Source: Bacteroidales bacterium
GTDB lineage: Bacteria; Bacteroidota; Bacteroidia; Bacteroidales; UBA1402
DNA: 36,793 nucleotides
Direction of reading: 5' to 3'
Assembly (NCBI GenBank): GCA_012718945.1
Contig: JAAYBL010000289.1
Span: forward strand, 1-36,793
Shown here: positions 1-8,042 of the stretch, piece by piece
Numbering within the stretch: the stretch's first letter is position 1
How the letters are laid out: each line of letters starts with the position of its first letter
Translations under genes and position numbers: made by a program
The notes under the pieces: model-generated
Database searches by the model: none
Told to the model about the DNA's origin: nothing
What the model saw: only the letters and a program-made list of their open reading frames with translations

Positions 1-878
1 GTACGGCCGAAATCCTGAGGACCAGGAAGACCTTCGCTGTTGGCCTTGACAAGAAAACCACCAAAATCGGGTATGGTAGCATAGATTTCTTTGATCTTGG
101 CTTGCCACCAGGCAGCCACTGTCTTATCCAGAGGATCGGCCGTTTTCAAACCACCTAGCTCAGACGGCGCAGAGAAATTGATACTTAAAAAGGTCGTGAT
201 GCCGTAAGGTCTAAGCACATCGGCAATAGCGGCCACCCGCTTCAAAACAGGTGCGCTCAACATGTCAGGAGAGGCATTGACATTGTTCAACACTGTGCCA
301 TTGATTCCAAGAGAGGCATTGGCAGCGGCATAGGCTTTCCAACGGATCACATCGGCCTCGGTCACTGTAAGGTCGTGCCGACCCCTCCAGAAAATGGAAC
401 GACCAGCATATCCCCGCTCGATAGAACCATCAAGGTTGTCCCAATGATTGAGCACACGCCACTGATAAGAAGGATTGCTCACCGAAGGATGCACTGTTCC
501 ATCTACTTGCTGACTGCGCAGGTAAGCATAAGCTCCATATAACAATCCAGCATCGGTCGAAGCGCTGATACCCTCGGCAGTGAAGCGAAAGCCACCAGAC
601 TTCAGGGCTTTGTCGGCCTTTCGTACAAGCCTGAGCGTCACACCGGCTTGTCCCCCCCAACCTTCTTCCAGCACCTTTTTGGCCATCAACTGGGTCGCGC
701 TCGGTTTTTTGTCGGTCAACAGGATGGTCACCGGCTGATTGGATTTGGTCGACAACCACAGTGAGTGGCCATCAACGGCACTGGCCGAAAACAAAACAGT
801 GGTCAGTACAAAGCAAACTAGCATAAGAACTCTTGGCCAAAAGGCAGTTGTAAACGTTTTTGTTAGGTAGGTAGACAT
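1..878 (-). CDS. GH67 alpha-glucuronidase, 3' end beyond the left edge
   Basis: This gene runs off the left edge and is missing from the ORF track, so I translated it by hand (292 full codons). The start at 878 gives a good signal peptide (MSTYLTKTFTTAFWPR followed by a hydrophobic stretch ending SASA). An in-frame ATG at 824 is an alternative, but it loses the basic N-region. GH67 hallmarks are visible: NHWDNLDGS near residues 144-151, GINGTVLNNVNA, ELGGLKTADPLD and GGFLVKANSEG near residue 278. The family removes alpha-1,2-linked (4-O-methyl)glucuronic acid from xylo-oligosaccharides, and a signal peptide implies periplasmic or surface action. The catalytic carboxylates lie beyond the edge and cannot be checked. 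The start is 11 bp after the SDR stop, so the two genes are probably one operon. Confidence 0.9.
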   Translation of the reverse strand, partial: MSTYLTKTFTTAFWPRVLMLVCFVLTTVLFSASAVDGHSLWLSTKSNQPVTILLTDKKPSATQLMAKKVLEEGWGGQAGVTLRLVRKADKALKSGGFRFTAEGISASTDAGLLYGAYAYLRSQQVDGTVHPSVSNPSYQWRVLNHWDNLDGSIERGYAGRSIFWRGRHDLTVTEADVIRWKAYAAANASLGINGTVLNNVNASPDMLSAPVLKRVAAIADVLRPYGITTFLSINFSAPSELGGLKTADPLDKTVAAWWQAKIKEIYATIPDFGGFLVKANSEGLPGPQDFGR

Positions 879-889
879 TGTTAGGCGTA

Positions 890-1654
890 TCAGATGGTAT
901 TAATAACGTTGGTAGCTAATGCCAAATCTGCCTCAAATATATGGATTCCTCCGTCAACCAACAGTATGCTGCCGGTGATGGAGCTAGAAGCCTCACTGAG
1001 GAGAAATTGCAAGGGTCCCTGTACATTCTCGGGATTAAATTGATCAGGGAGTTTGCTGGCGGCAACGAGGGCATTGACCCTGTATGACGCCCCGAAGGTC
1101 GACATCAACTCCCTTGCCAAGGATGTCATCAACGCCGACAGGATGTCCATCGACCGCTGACAGGTACAACCAGTGTCTCTTTTATGAACAAGGGGATAAT
1201 CCAGCAAACCAACAATGGCACCCTCCTGCTGCTTGAGCATGGCTTTTAGAAACAGCCGGGTAGTCATCAGAAACACAGCCAAGCTACAATCACCAGCACT
1301 ATCCGACAAGGCTAGTTCCCGGTCGAACAAACTTTTTCCGTCAAGTTGTTTCAGATCACCCGGCAAGGCTTCAAATTCGTAGACCAATGCATCGATGTGT
1401 CCAAATTCCAGCATGATATCTTCTTGTACCTGTGTCAAACGAATGGTGTCCTTGGGATCGACCTCAAAAAAAGTGGCGTCGCCACCATTCTGCACCATGG
1501 CCTCGACCAACGCCCAGCCTTCCTGGGGGCATGGCCCAAGCAACACAAGAATAGCACCTTCTTGTATCAAACAGTCGGCCAGATTGACACCCAATCTTCC
1601 CTGGTTCCCTGCCAGCACTACGACTTTATCTTTGACATCAAACAATGCATTCAT
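890..1654 (-). CDS. SDR-fold protein, probably catalytically inactive or altered
   Basis: I chose the ATG at 1654 (MNALFDVKDKVVV, 254 aa). The longer ORF-track start adds 43 residues of non-SDR sequence. The Rossmann start is recognisable (VVVLAGNQGRLG), as are the late SDR signatures (RVNAL, LLVDGG). The expected working residues are not: the NNAG position reads YEFE, the catalytic Ser position reads Asp (GAIVGLLD), and the YxxxK motif aligns to C165-Q-R-S-M169. The first Gly of GxG is Arg20. In related Bacteroidota loci, SDRs next to alpha-glucuronidases are annotated as mannonate oxidoreductases in glucuronate catabolism. The operon position here fits that role, but the sequence argues against normal SDR chemistry. 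It could be a pseudoenzyme or a divergent enzyme. Confidence 0.75.
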   Translation of the reverse strand: MNALFDVKDKVVVLAGNQGRLGVNLADCLIQEGAILVLLGPCPQEGWALVEAMVQNGGDATFFEVDPKDTIRLTQVQEDIMLEFGHIDALVYEFEALPGDLKQLDGKSLFDRELALSDSAGDCSLAVFLMTTRLFLKAMLKQQEGAIVGLLDYPLVHKRDTGCTCQRSMDILSALMTSLARELMSTFGASYRVNALVAASKLPDQFNPENVQGPLQFLLSEASSSITGSILLVDGGIHIFEADLALATNVINTI

Positions 1655-1947
1655 GAGGCAAAATTCCCGCAACTTATTGACTGCAATGTTACTAAGAATA
1701 GATATTGTTTTATATCCCAAACATGCAGACATCCTGTCAACCCTGTAACAACACCCTATCAAAGGCTGTAGGGTTTGAAACATCCTTGGGGACTTATTGT
1801 AAAAAAGTCATGTATCATGTTTCAAAATTGACACGATTTGAGCCAAACAGCACCCCTAACGGGCTTATTTTTAAGCAAAATCATACCATCCATATTCATA
1901 AAAAGATGCATCTTTGCTGCCGACCTTAACCGTTATTTTTGCATTCC
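1655..1947. other. Divergent intergenic region between SDR and HTCS genes
   Basis: This 293-bp gap holds the leaders and promoters of the SDR-GH67 pair (minus) and HTCS (plus). The plus-strand promoter is listed separately. On the minus strand the best candidate is TTTG, then 17 bp, then TATTCTTA, a poor match. Small plus-strand ORFs here (to 1929) are spurious. It is a likely binding place for the HTCS AraC domain, but I see no clear direct repeat. Confidence 0.4.
1913..1941 (+). promoter_or_regulatory. Candidate promoter of the HTCS gene
   Basis: A TTTG (1913-1916) lies 17 bp before TATTTTTG (1934-1941), a full match to the Bacteroidota -7 consensus TAnnTTTG. The box ends only 6 bp before the ATG at 1948, so the transcript would be nearly leaderless. 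An alternative -7 box, cATCTTTG at 1909-1916 (one mismatch), would give a leader of roughly 25 nt, but I see no -33 box for it. Confidence 0.5.
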
Positions 1948-4900
1948 ATGAAACACAACACCGTCATCTTTTTGGGGCTTTTACTGGCATTATCAGGATT
2001 GGCAGCAGGACTGACAGCCCAAAATCCCCGCTTTTACAATTCAGAACAAGGCCTGTCAAGCAGCCGCATCAACGGTCTGTACCAAGACCGTGAAGGATTC
2101 ATATGGGTCTTTGGTGAAAACGGATTAGACCGCCTGGTGGGCGATCACTTCAAACGTTTTGAACACAAAGAAGGTGAGCCTTCATCTGTCAGCAACAACA
2201 GCATCAACGACTTGTACATGGACGATCACAATCGTCTTTGGGTAGGTACAGGCAAGGGGCTGGATGTCCTTGATACAAAAACCAACCGGTTCGAACACAT
2301 CAAGCTTTCCAACCTCGAAGAAGCCCCCCATCGTTTCTCCATCTCCAACATCATTGCCGGCAACAAACCCAACTCACTACTGGTAAGCACCAGTGGGCAT
2401 GGCATCTATGTATTGGAAAGCACCACAAGGCAGGTCGACACTACCCATTCAGCAGCCCTTCAACAGTTAATGGGCACCTCCTTCCTTGGATCGATGCTGA
2501 TAGACAAGCGAGGTTGGTTGTGGATCACTACGGGTGACAAAGGCTTTAAAGTGATCAACCTGAAAAACAATACACTGGTCAACATTCAACAAACGCAAGA
2601 TGTAGGCAACCTGCAAAACGGACAGTTAGTCGCCTGCTTTTGTGACGACCCACTGACGGGCGATGTGTTGATCGGCTCCTCCTCTGACGGTTTATTTATT
2701 TACGACGCCAACCGTCGGTTGTTGCGAAAGCCATCCGACCCGTCGTTGAATTCAAAAAACATTCAATCAATATTGGTCAAAAAAGACGGAACAATCCTGA
2801 TCGGTACTGAAAATAGGGGTATTTTGCTATTCGAGAGAGAATCAGAAAGCAACGTCCCCTATAGCGTAACCAACAATCTACAAGTCGACCTGAAACACAG
2901 TAAGGTTCATGCCTTGATGGAAGACAACACCGGCAACATATGGGCCGGGTTGTACCAAAAAGGGGTCTTCATTGTTCCACAATCCAATTCAGGTTTCGGT
3001 TATTACGCCATCAACGATGATAACTCTGGCAAGAACAGAGCGTGCATCAGCGCATTTGCCAAAGATAAACGAGGCAACCTGTGGTTGGCAACCGATGGTG
3101 GTGGTTTATTCAGCGCTGTTGGAAACGACCTGAACAACGTGCAAGAAAGAAATGATGGGGTAGCATGCAACTCCATGATATCCATGGCCGTTGATGGCAA
3201 TGGCACCATTTGGGCAGGCAGTTACGGACACGGTTTGTTCTGTTCGAATGATGGCCTTCACTTTTCCCAACCTGAATACCTCAAGGCCATACCCAACGAT
3301 AAAATTATGTGCCTGACGTATGATGAACGCAGAGATTTTCTGTACATAGGCACCAACGGTGGTCGATTCGTCATCCTTGATCTTAAAACCAACAAAATCA
3401 AACGGGTAGATGCGCCCACCAACCGTTGGATCCGTTCCCTTTACCTGGACAAAACAGGTAGGCTATGGATAGCCACCTCGGAGGGAGCCTATTACTATGA
3501 TGTCGATCACAATGTCTTGCTAAACGCTGATATCGGCATGTCAGCCTACCACCAAACCAATACATTTGTGGAGCATGAAAACACCCTATACATTGGCACA
3601 ATGGTGGGACTGGTGGCCTACGACATGAAACAAAACAGACACAAAGTCATCCCTTTGAGCAAAGACAATGAGTCGCAAAACATCCTGTCCATGGCCATGG
3701 GTGATGACGAATCCCTTTGGTTCACAACGACCAAAGCCCTATCAAGGCTTAATGTCAAAACCGGCCATCTACGCAATTACCCGGAATTTGAAGGTTTCAG
3801 CATCGGTGAGTTCAAATTTGCCTCCGTCTTTAAGGACAACGACGGCAGCCTGTTGTTCGGTGGCGATAACGGCGTCGTCCGTATAGACCCCCTTCAGGTC
3901 AACCAACAACAGCAAGTCATGAGGCCCATCTACTTCACCGGTTTGAATGTGAATAATTCATTCCTGGAATACGGAGAAGAGGCAACATGCAAACCATTGG
4001 ATGCCGCCTTGTTGTACGCAGAGAAACTACGCCTTAAATACAAGGACAACTCCATTACCTTGTACTTTTCAGCCCAGGAATACGCCAACCCACAAAAGGT
4101 GAACTACTCATACCGGCTCGACGGGTACGACAATAATTGGCACCATACCGACGCCTCCAACGCAAAAGCCACCTATGCCAGCCTCCCCCCAGGTCATTAC
4201 ACCTTTGAAGTGAAAGGCTATTTTGATGAAGAAAGCAGCAACGTAACCAGCCGCAAATTACAAATTGTGGTGGCCCAACCATGGTACAGTAGCGTCCTGG
4301 CCCGTATTATCTACTTCCTTTTGGCCATTGCCGCTATTTATTCTGCCATCGTATACTACCGCCACAAACAACTCCAGCGCCGCAAGTTGGAAATGGCTCA
4401 ATACAACGAACAGGTCAAGGAAGATAAACTACGCCTCTTCACCAGCATTGCCCATGAGATCAGAACCCCTTTGACGCTTATCATCTCCCCCCTCAAGAAA
4501 CTGATGGGCAATCAGAGCGACAAGGAAACGACAGAAATGCACAACCTCATGTATCGCAACTCGTTGCGCATATTACAAACGGTCAATCAACTGCTCGATG
4601 TCCGCAAACTGGACAACGGGCAGCTCGCCCTGCATTTTGTTGAGCAAGACCTCAACGAGCTCATCAAAAACAGCATGCTGTCCTTTAAAAACATGGCCAC
4701 AGCCAAGCAAATCAGTTTTTCCCTGGAATCCAGCGACAACGAACACCTTGATGTCTGGGTTGACATCAGGCATTTCGACAAGATAATCTATAACATCTTG
4801 TCCAACGCCTTCAAACACACGCCCATACGGGGTAAAATCCTGATCAGGTTGACCTGCAAGGACAACCATGGGATCTTTGGTCATCCCGCCATCACCGACT

Positions 4901-6072
4901 ATGTGGAAATCCGTTTTTTCAACACAGGTGACCCCATTGAAACCAACGATTTGCAGCGCATCTTTGAACGTTTTTATCAAGGATCCCACAAAACGGAAAT
5001 TGCCGGTTCGGGCATCGGCTTGCACCTGACCAAGGAGTTGGTCGTCATGCACCACGGTCAGATTGAAGCCCACAATGTCGGCTCCGAGGGCGTCGAGTTT
5101 ATCGTCAGGCTGCCCTTAGGCAATGCCCACCTGAACGACACCGAACTCGCTCCCATTCCTGCAGACACCGACAAAGACCCAGCCTACGACATCACTGGCG
5201 AATGGCCAGCCGAACAAGACTACGTGGAATCTGTTGAAACAGACGGAGAGCCAGAAGAAAGCACCGGACCCAAAAACAAACACACCATCCTCGTGGTGGA
5301 TGATGATGAAGAGTTCTGTCGGTATGTGAAAAAGGAACTGGCCGACTACACCATCGTGACCTGCAACAGTGGCAACAAGGCTTGGAAACAGCTTCTCAGC
5401 CTCCACCCTGACGTCGTAATCACCGATTACCTGATGCCCGACGGTGACGGTCTGGAACTCTGCCAACGAATCAAAAGCAACCCGGAAACCGATGCCATCC
5501 CTGTCATCATCCTGACGTCCGAAGACTCGGAAAGCGTGGAAATGAAAAGTATCCAGTTACACGCAGACCGTTTCCTGACCAAGCCATTCAACATTCTGCT
5601 CCTCAAAGGCGCCATCGGCCAGGCCATCAGGGTAAGGGAAAAGATCCGTAAGAAAGTACACCGTACGGAAATGGGCTTCAATTATGACACCCTGGTCATT
5701 GATTCGGCCAACGACAAATTGATCAAACGGGTGGTCGACTACATCAAGGAGCACCTGGAAGACAGCGAGATGAGTGTGGAAGACTTGAGCCGCGAGGTGG
5801 GCATCAGCCGCGTGCACCTAAACCGTAAGCTCAAGGAAATCCTGGGCATGTCACCCAGCGCCTTGATCAAGTCCATCCGACTCAAACAAGCCGCCTACCT
5901 GTTGGTCAACAACAAAGTGAACATCTCCGAAGTAGCCTATAAAGTTGGATTCTCCAGTCACTCTTACTTCTCCTACAATTTCCATGAATTCTTCGGCATG
6001 TCACCCAAGGAATTCATCATTTACTACACGGAAAATCAGGACGAAGAAAGTATTCAAAAGCTACTGGAATAA
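1948..6072 (+). CDS. Hybrid two-component system regulator (HTCS)
   Basis: This 1374-residue one-protein sensor, kinase and transcription factor is of the kind that controls polysaccharide loci in Bacteroidota. In order it has a signal peptide (about 1-25), a long Reg_prop propeller region with repeated GLW/IWAG-like strands (about 30-690), a Y_Y_Y domain (about 695-762), a transmembrane helix (about 783-805) and a HisKA domain with H836 in AHEIRTPL. An ATPase domain follows (N-box LSNAFKHTP, G-box GSGIGLHL near 1020), then a receiver (VVDDDEE near 1115, phospho-acceptor D1160 in TDYLMPDG, Lys in TKPF) and a C-terminal AraC HTH (about 1270-1365). All key residues are present. The ORF-track TTG start at 1939 lies inside the predicted -7 box, so I prefer ATG 1948. 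It diverges from the SDR-GH67 pair, which suggests a xylan or glucuronoxylan signal, but the ligand cannot be read from sequence. Confidence 0.95.
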   Translation: MKHNTVIFLGLLLALSGLAAGLTAQNPRFYNSEQGLSSSRINGLYQDREGFIWVFGENGLDRLVGDHFKRFEHKEGEPSSVSNNSINDLYMDDHNRLWVGTGKGLDVLDTKTNRFEHIKLSNLEEAPHRFSISNIIAGNKPNSLLVSTSGHGIYVLESTTRQVDTTHSAALQQLMGTSFLGSMLIDKRGWLWITTGDKGFKVINLKNNTLVNIQQTQDVGNLQNGQLVACFCDDPLTGDVLIGSSSDGLFIYDANRRLLRKPSDPSLNSKNIQSILVKKDGTILIGTENRGILLFERESESNVPYSVTNNLQVDLKHSKVHALMEDNTGNIWAGLYQKGVFIVPQSNSGFGYYAINDDNSGKNRACISAFAKDKRGNLWLATDGGGLFSAVGNDLNNVQERNDGVACNSMISMAVDGNGTIWAGSYGHGLFCSNDGLHFSQPEYLKAIPNDKIMCLTYDERRDFLYIGTNGGRFVILDLKTNKIKRVDAPTNRWIRSLYLDKTGRLWIATSEGAYYYDVDHNVLLNADIGMSAYHQTNTFVEHENTLYIGTMVGLVAYDMKQNRHKVIPLSKDNESQNILSMAMGDDESLWFTTTKALSRLNVKTGHLRNYPEFEGFSIGEFKFASVFKDNDGSLLFGGDNGVVRIDPLQVNQQQQVMRPIYFTGLNVNNSFLEYGEEATCKPLDAALLYAEKLRLKYKDNSITLYFSAQEYANPQKVNYSYRLDGYDNNWHHTDASNAKATYASLPPGHYTFEVKGYFDEESSNVTSRKLQIVVAQPWYSSVLARIIYFLLAIAAIYSAIVYYRHKQLQRRKLEMAQYNEQVKEDKLRLFTSIAHEIRTPLTLIISPLKKLMGNQSDKETTEMHNLMYRNSLRILQTVNQLLDVRKLDNGQLALHFVEQDLNELIKNSMLSFKNMATAKQISFSLESSDNEHLDVWVDIRHFDKIIYNILSNAFKHTPIRGKILIRLTCKDNHGIFGHPAITDYVEIRFFNTGDPIETNDLQRIFERFYQGSHKTEIAGSGIGLHLTKELVVMHHGQIEAHNVGSEGVEFIVRLPLGNAHLNDTELAPIPADTDKDPAYDITGEWPAEQDYVESVETDGEPEESTGPKNKHTILVVDDDEEFCRYVKKELADYTIVTCNSGNKAWKQLLSLHPDVVITDYLMPDGDGLELCQRIKSNPETDAIPVIILTSEDSESVEMKSIQLHADRFLTKPFNILLLKGAIGQAIRVREKIRKKVHRTEMGFNYDTLVIDSANDKLIKRVVDYIKEHLEDSEMSVEDLSREVGISRVHLNRKLKEILGMSPSALIKSIRLKQAAYLLVNNKVNISEVAYKVGFSSHSYFSYNFHEFFGMSPKEFIIYYTENQDEESIQKLLE

Positions 6073-6082
6073 AGGCCACTAT

Positions 6083-7444
6083 CTACATGCGCTTCATGGA
6101 GGTGAAAACCCCGGCCGCACAAAAACCGGCAAACAAGAAGAACACCAGGCGTGAGGCGTGCAAGTAGGAAGTCAAGGTTTCTGCGCCGATAACCTTGTCA
6201 CCGATGAACACATGCACAGCCAGAGTCGCTACGGCCATACTGAAGACCATGCCAAGATTGCGCATGGTGGCCAGTGTGGCCGAAGCCACGCCGTAGTTGC
6301 TGTGATCGACTGAGCTCATAACCACATTGGTGTTGGGGGAGGAAAACAGGCCGAAACCAACGCCCAGCACAGCCAAAGCCGTTAAAATGTAAGCTTGAGG
6401 CGACGTTTCGTTTAAAAAGGCCATCAACAACAGTCCTACCACACTGATCATCATTCCAACGGAGGACAGACCGGCAGGAGAAAATTTAGTCGACAAGCGA
6501 CCTGCAATAACAGACACCAGCGCCATCATGACAGGTTGGGCCATCATTAGCAAACCCGCTTCCCTCGGAGTCAACAACTTGACATATTGCAGGTATAGAC
6601 TTAGGAGGAAACCCACCGCAAAGGTGGCCGCATAATTGATAAAGGCCGAGAGGTTGGACAAGCCGAAAACCTTGTTGTGTCTGAACATGCGCACGTTCAA
6701 TACAGGAGCGGTCGTCTTTAGTTCAAGCCTGATAAAACCAATCAAGCCAAACAGACCAATCAACGCAGCCACCACAGCCAACGGTTGTGGCAGGCGTGAC
6801 AATCCATACATCAGGAGCAAGAGGGAGATAACGTACCAGGAAGCCCCTTTCCAATCGAAGGGAGTCGTCGCAGGTTGTCGCTTTTCGGGGCGGATGGTAA
6901 AAAACAAAGCTATTGTCACAAAAATGGACACCGTACCATTGATGTAGAACAAACTGCGCCACCCCCAATAGTCTGTCAAAAGACCACCCAATACGGGCGC
7001 CGCGGACAGTCCCAGGTACACAGACGCAACGTTCAAACCAATCATCAGCCCCCTCTCTCCAGGCTCAAACGCCGCCATAAGGATGGCCATACTTACACTG
7101 ACCATCATGGCACCCCCCAAGCCTTGCAACAACCGGAATGAGATCAACCCGGCAGCGTTGACCGTCAGGGCGCACGCAAAGGAGGCCAGCATAAACACGA
7201 CACTCCCCCACAGGAAGATACTCCTGCGCCCCCAATGATCTCCGATCTTACCCATGGGCACCAAAAAAGCAGCAGAAGCCAGCAAGTAGGCCATGGTGAC
7301 CCAGCTCATGGCTCCGACGTGCAGGTTCAATTCAGCCGCCAGTTGAGGCAGGGCGATGTTTACGGCAGAGCCGGTAAATGGATTAAAAAAATTGGCCACC
7401 ATGGTAATGGCCAACAGCAAGTATTTGTTGGTAGAAGTTTGCAT
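6083..7444 (-). CDS. MFS multidrug-type exporter, EmrB/QacA (DHA2) family
   Basis: This is a 453-residue polytopic membrane protein. Motif A is visible as GKIGDHWGRRS in the loop after the second helix. A motif-C-like Gly/Pro pattern (LGLSAAPVLGGLLTDYWGWR) is typical of drug:proton antiporters, and the N-terminus FFNPFTGSAVNIALPQLA fits the DHA2 group (VNVALP signature). The hydrophobic profile suggests 13-14 helices, although 453 residues is on the short side for a 14-helix member. The substrate is unknown. It converges on the HTCS gene with 10 bp between stop codons and no hairpin there. It starts 27 bp after the small membrane protein gene, so the two are probably co-transcribed. Confidence 0.88.
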   Translation of the reverse strand: MQTSTNKYLLLAITMVANFFNPFTGSAVNIALPQLAAELNLHVGAMSWVTMAYLLASAAFLVPMGKIGDHWGRRSIFLWGSVVFMLASFACALTVNAAGLISFRLLQGLGGAMMVSVSMAILMAAFEPGERGLMIGLNVASVYLGLSAAPVLGGLLTDYWGWRSLFYINGTVSIFVTIALFFTIRPEKRQPATTPFDWKGASWYVISLLLLMYGLSRLPQPLAVVAALIGLFGLIGFIRLELKTTAPVLNVRMFRHNKVFGLSNLSAFINYAATFAVGFLLSLYLQYVKLLTPREAGLLMMAQPVMMALVSVIAGRLSTKFSPAGLSSVGMMISVVGLLLMAFLNETSPQAYILTALAVLGVGFGLFSSPNTNVVMSSVDHSNYGVASATLATMRNLGMVFSMAVATLAVHVFIGDKVIGAETLTSYLHASRLVFFLFAGFCAAGVFTSMKRM

Positions 7445-7471
7445 GAACAGGGGTACAGCAGTCTGTCGGTT

Positions 7472-7948
7472 TTAGTAGCGGGCAGCAATCCTGGTATTTT
7501 TCTCAATGTCGATGAATAGCTTGATCACTTCCGAAATGGCCAACATGGCTAACGCCAATAGTCCACCACCCAGGAGGATACCCAGCGCCAACCACAGCGA
7601 TTGACTGCTCGTAACAACGATACTTATAAACACGATCACAGCCAGCAACATAATGATGTAGGCCAACGCCTGATAGATGCCTGCAATGACACGTAACGCC
7701 GGATAGCGTCGTTCAACCGGCTGGTTCTCTTCAGGCTTCTCAAAAATTGGCTGTTCAAGCGGCATATCTGCGATAGGAGGTTCTTCCATTGGGGGTGTCG
7801 GAGTGGTCTTGCTTTGATGGCGTTTTTCCCATTCCAGTTTGGCCGCCTCCAAGGCATCAGCCTGATACGTTCCTTCAGGTGCATCAATAATCGTCCGGAG
7901 CGCTTCCGTGGTTTTTTTGCTCATCACTTCTTCAAACCTGTTGTTCAT
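7472..7948 (-). CDS. Small membrane protein of unknown function with two TM helices
   Basis: I start at ATG 7948 (MNNRFEEVMSKKT, 158 aa). The ORF-track start at 7987 coincides with the predicted transcription start and adds 13 unconvincing residues. Residues 1-40 are soluble and charged (SKKTTEALRTIIDAPEGTYQADALEAAKLEWEKR). A Pro/Glu-rich linker follows, then two long hydrophobic segments (around residues 85-112 and 115-142) and a short charged tail. The N-terminal segment resembles short helical motifs seen in Bacteroidota membrane proteins of unknown function. It lies directly upstream of the MFS gene, probably in one operon. I do not recognise the family. Confidence 0.75.
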   Translation of the reverse strand: MNNRFEEVMSKKTTEALRTIIDAPEGTYQADALEAAKLEWEKRHQSKTTPTPPMEEPPIADMPLEQPIFEKPEENQPVERRYPALRVIAGIYQALAYIIMLLAVIVFISIVVTSSQSLWLALGILLGGGLLALAMLAISEVIKLFIDIEKNTRIAARY

Positions 7949-7995
7949 GATCGTATCCTTTAGTGGGGTAGGTTTCAATCTAGGCATAAACAGCC

Positions 7996-8028
7996 CGAAA
8001 ATACGAAAAAACCAATCGCCTACCTAAA
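7996..8028 (-). promoter_or_regulatory. Candidate promoter of the small membrane protein / MFS operon
   Basis: On the minus strand TATTTTCG (7996-8003) matches TAnnTTTG with one mismatch. It lies 21 bp downstream of TTTA (8025-8028). The predicted leader to ATG 7948 is about 40 nt. Confidence 0.4.
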
Positions 8029-8042
8029 AAACAAACAGTCCA

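Noticed and set aside
430-759. ORF-track entry inside the left-edge gene
   Set aside because: It is a wrong-frame reading of the GH67 gene, which itself is absent from the track because its stop lies outside the window.
824-878. Possible frameshift in the GH67 signal peptide at the AAAA run (839-842)
   Set aside because: On careful recount the ATG at 878 is in frame with the ATG at 824, so the reading frame is continuous.
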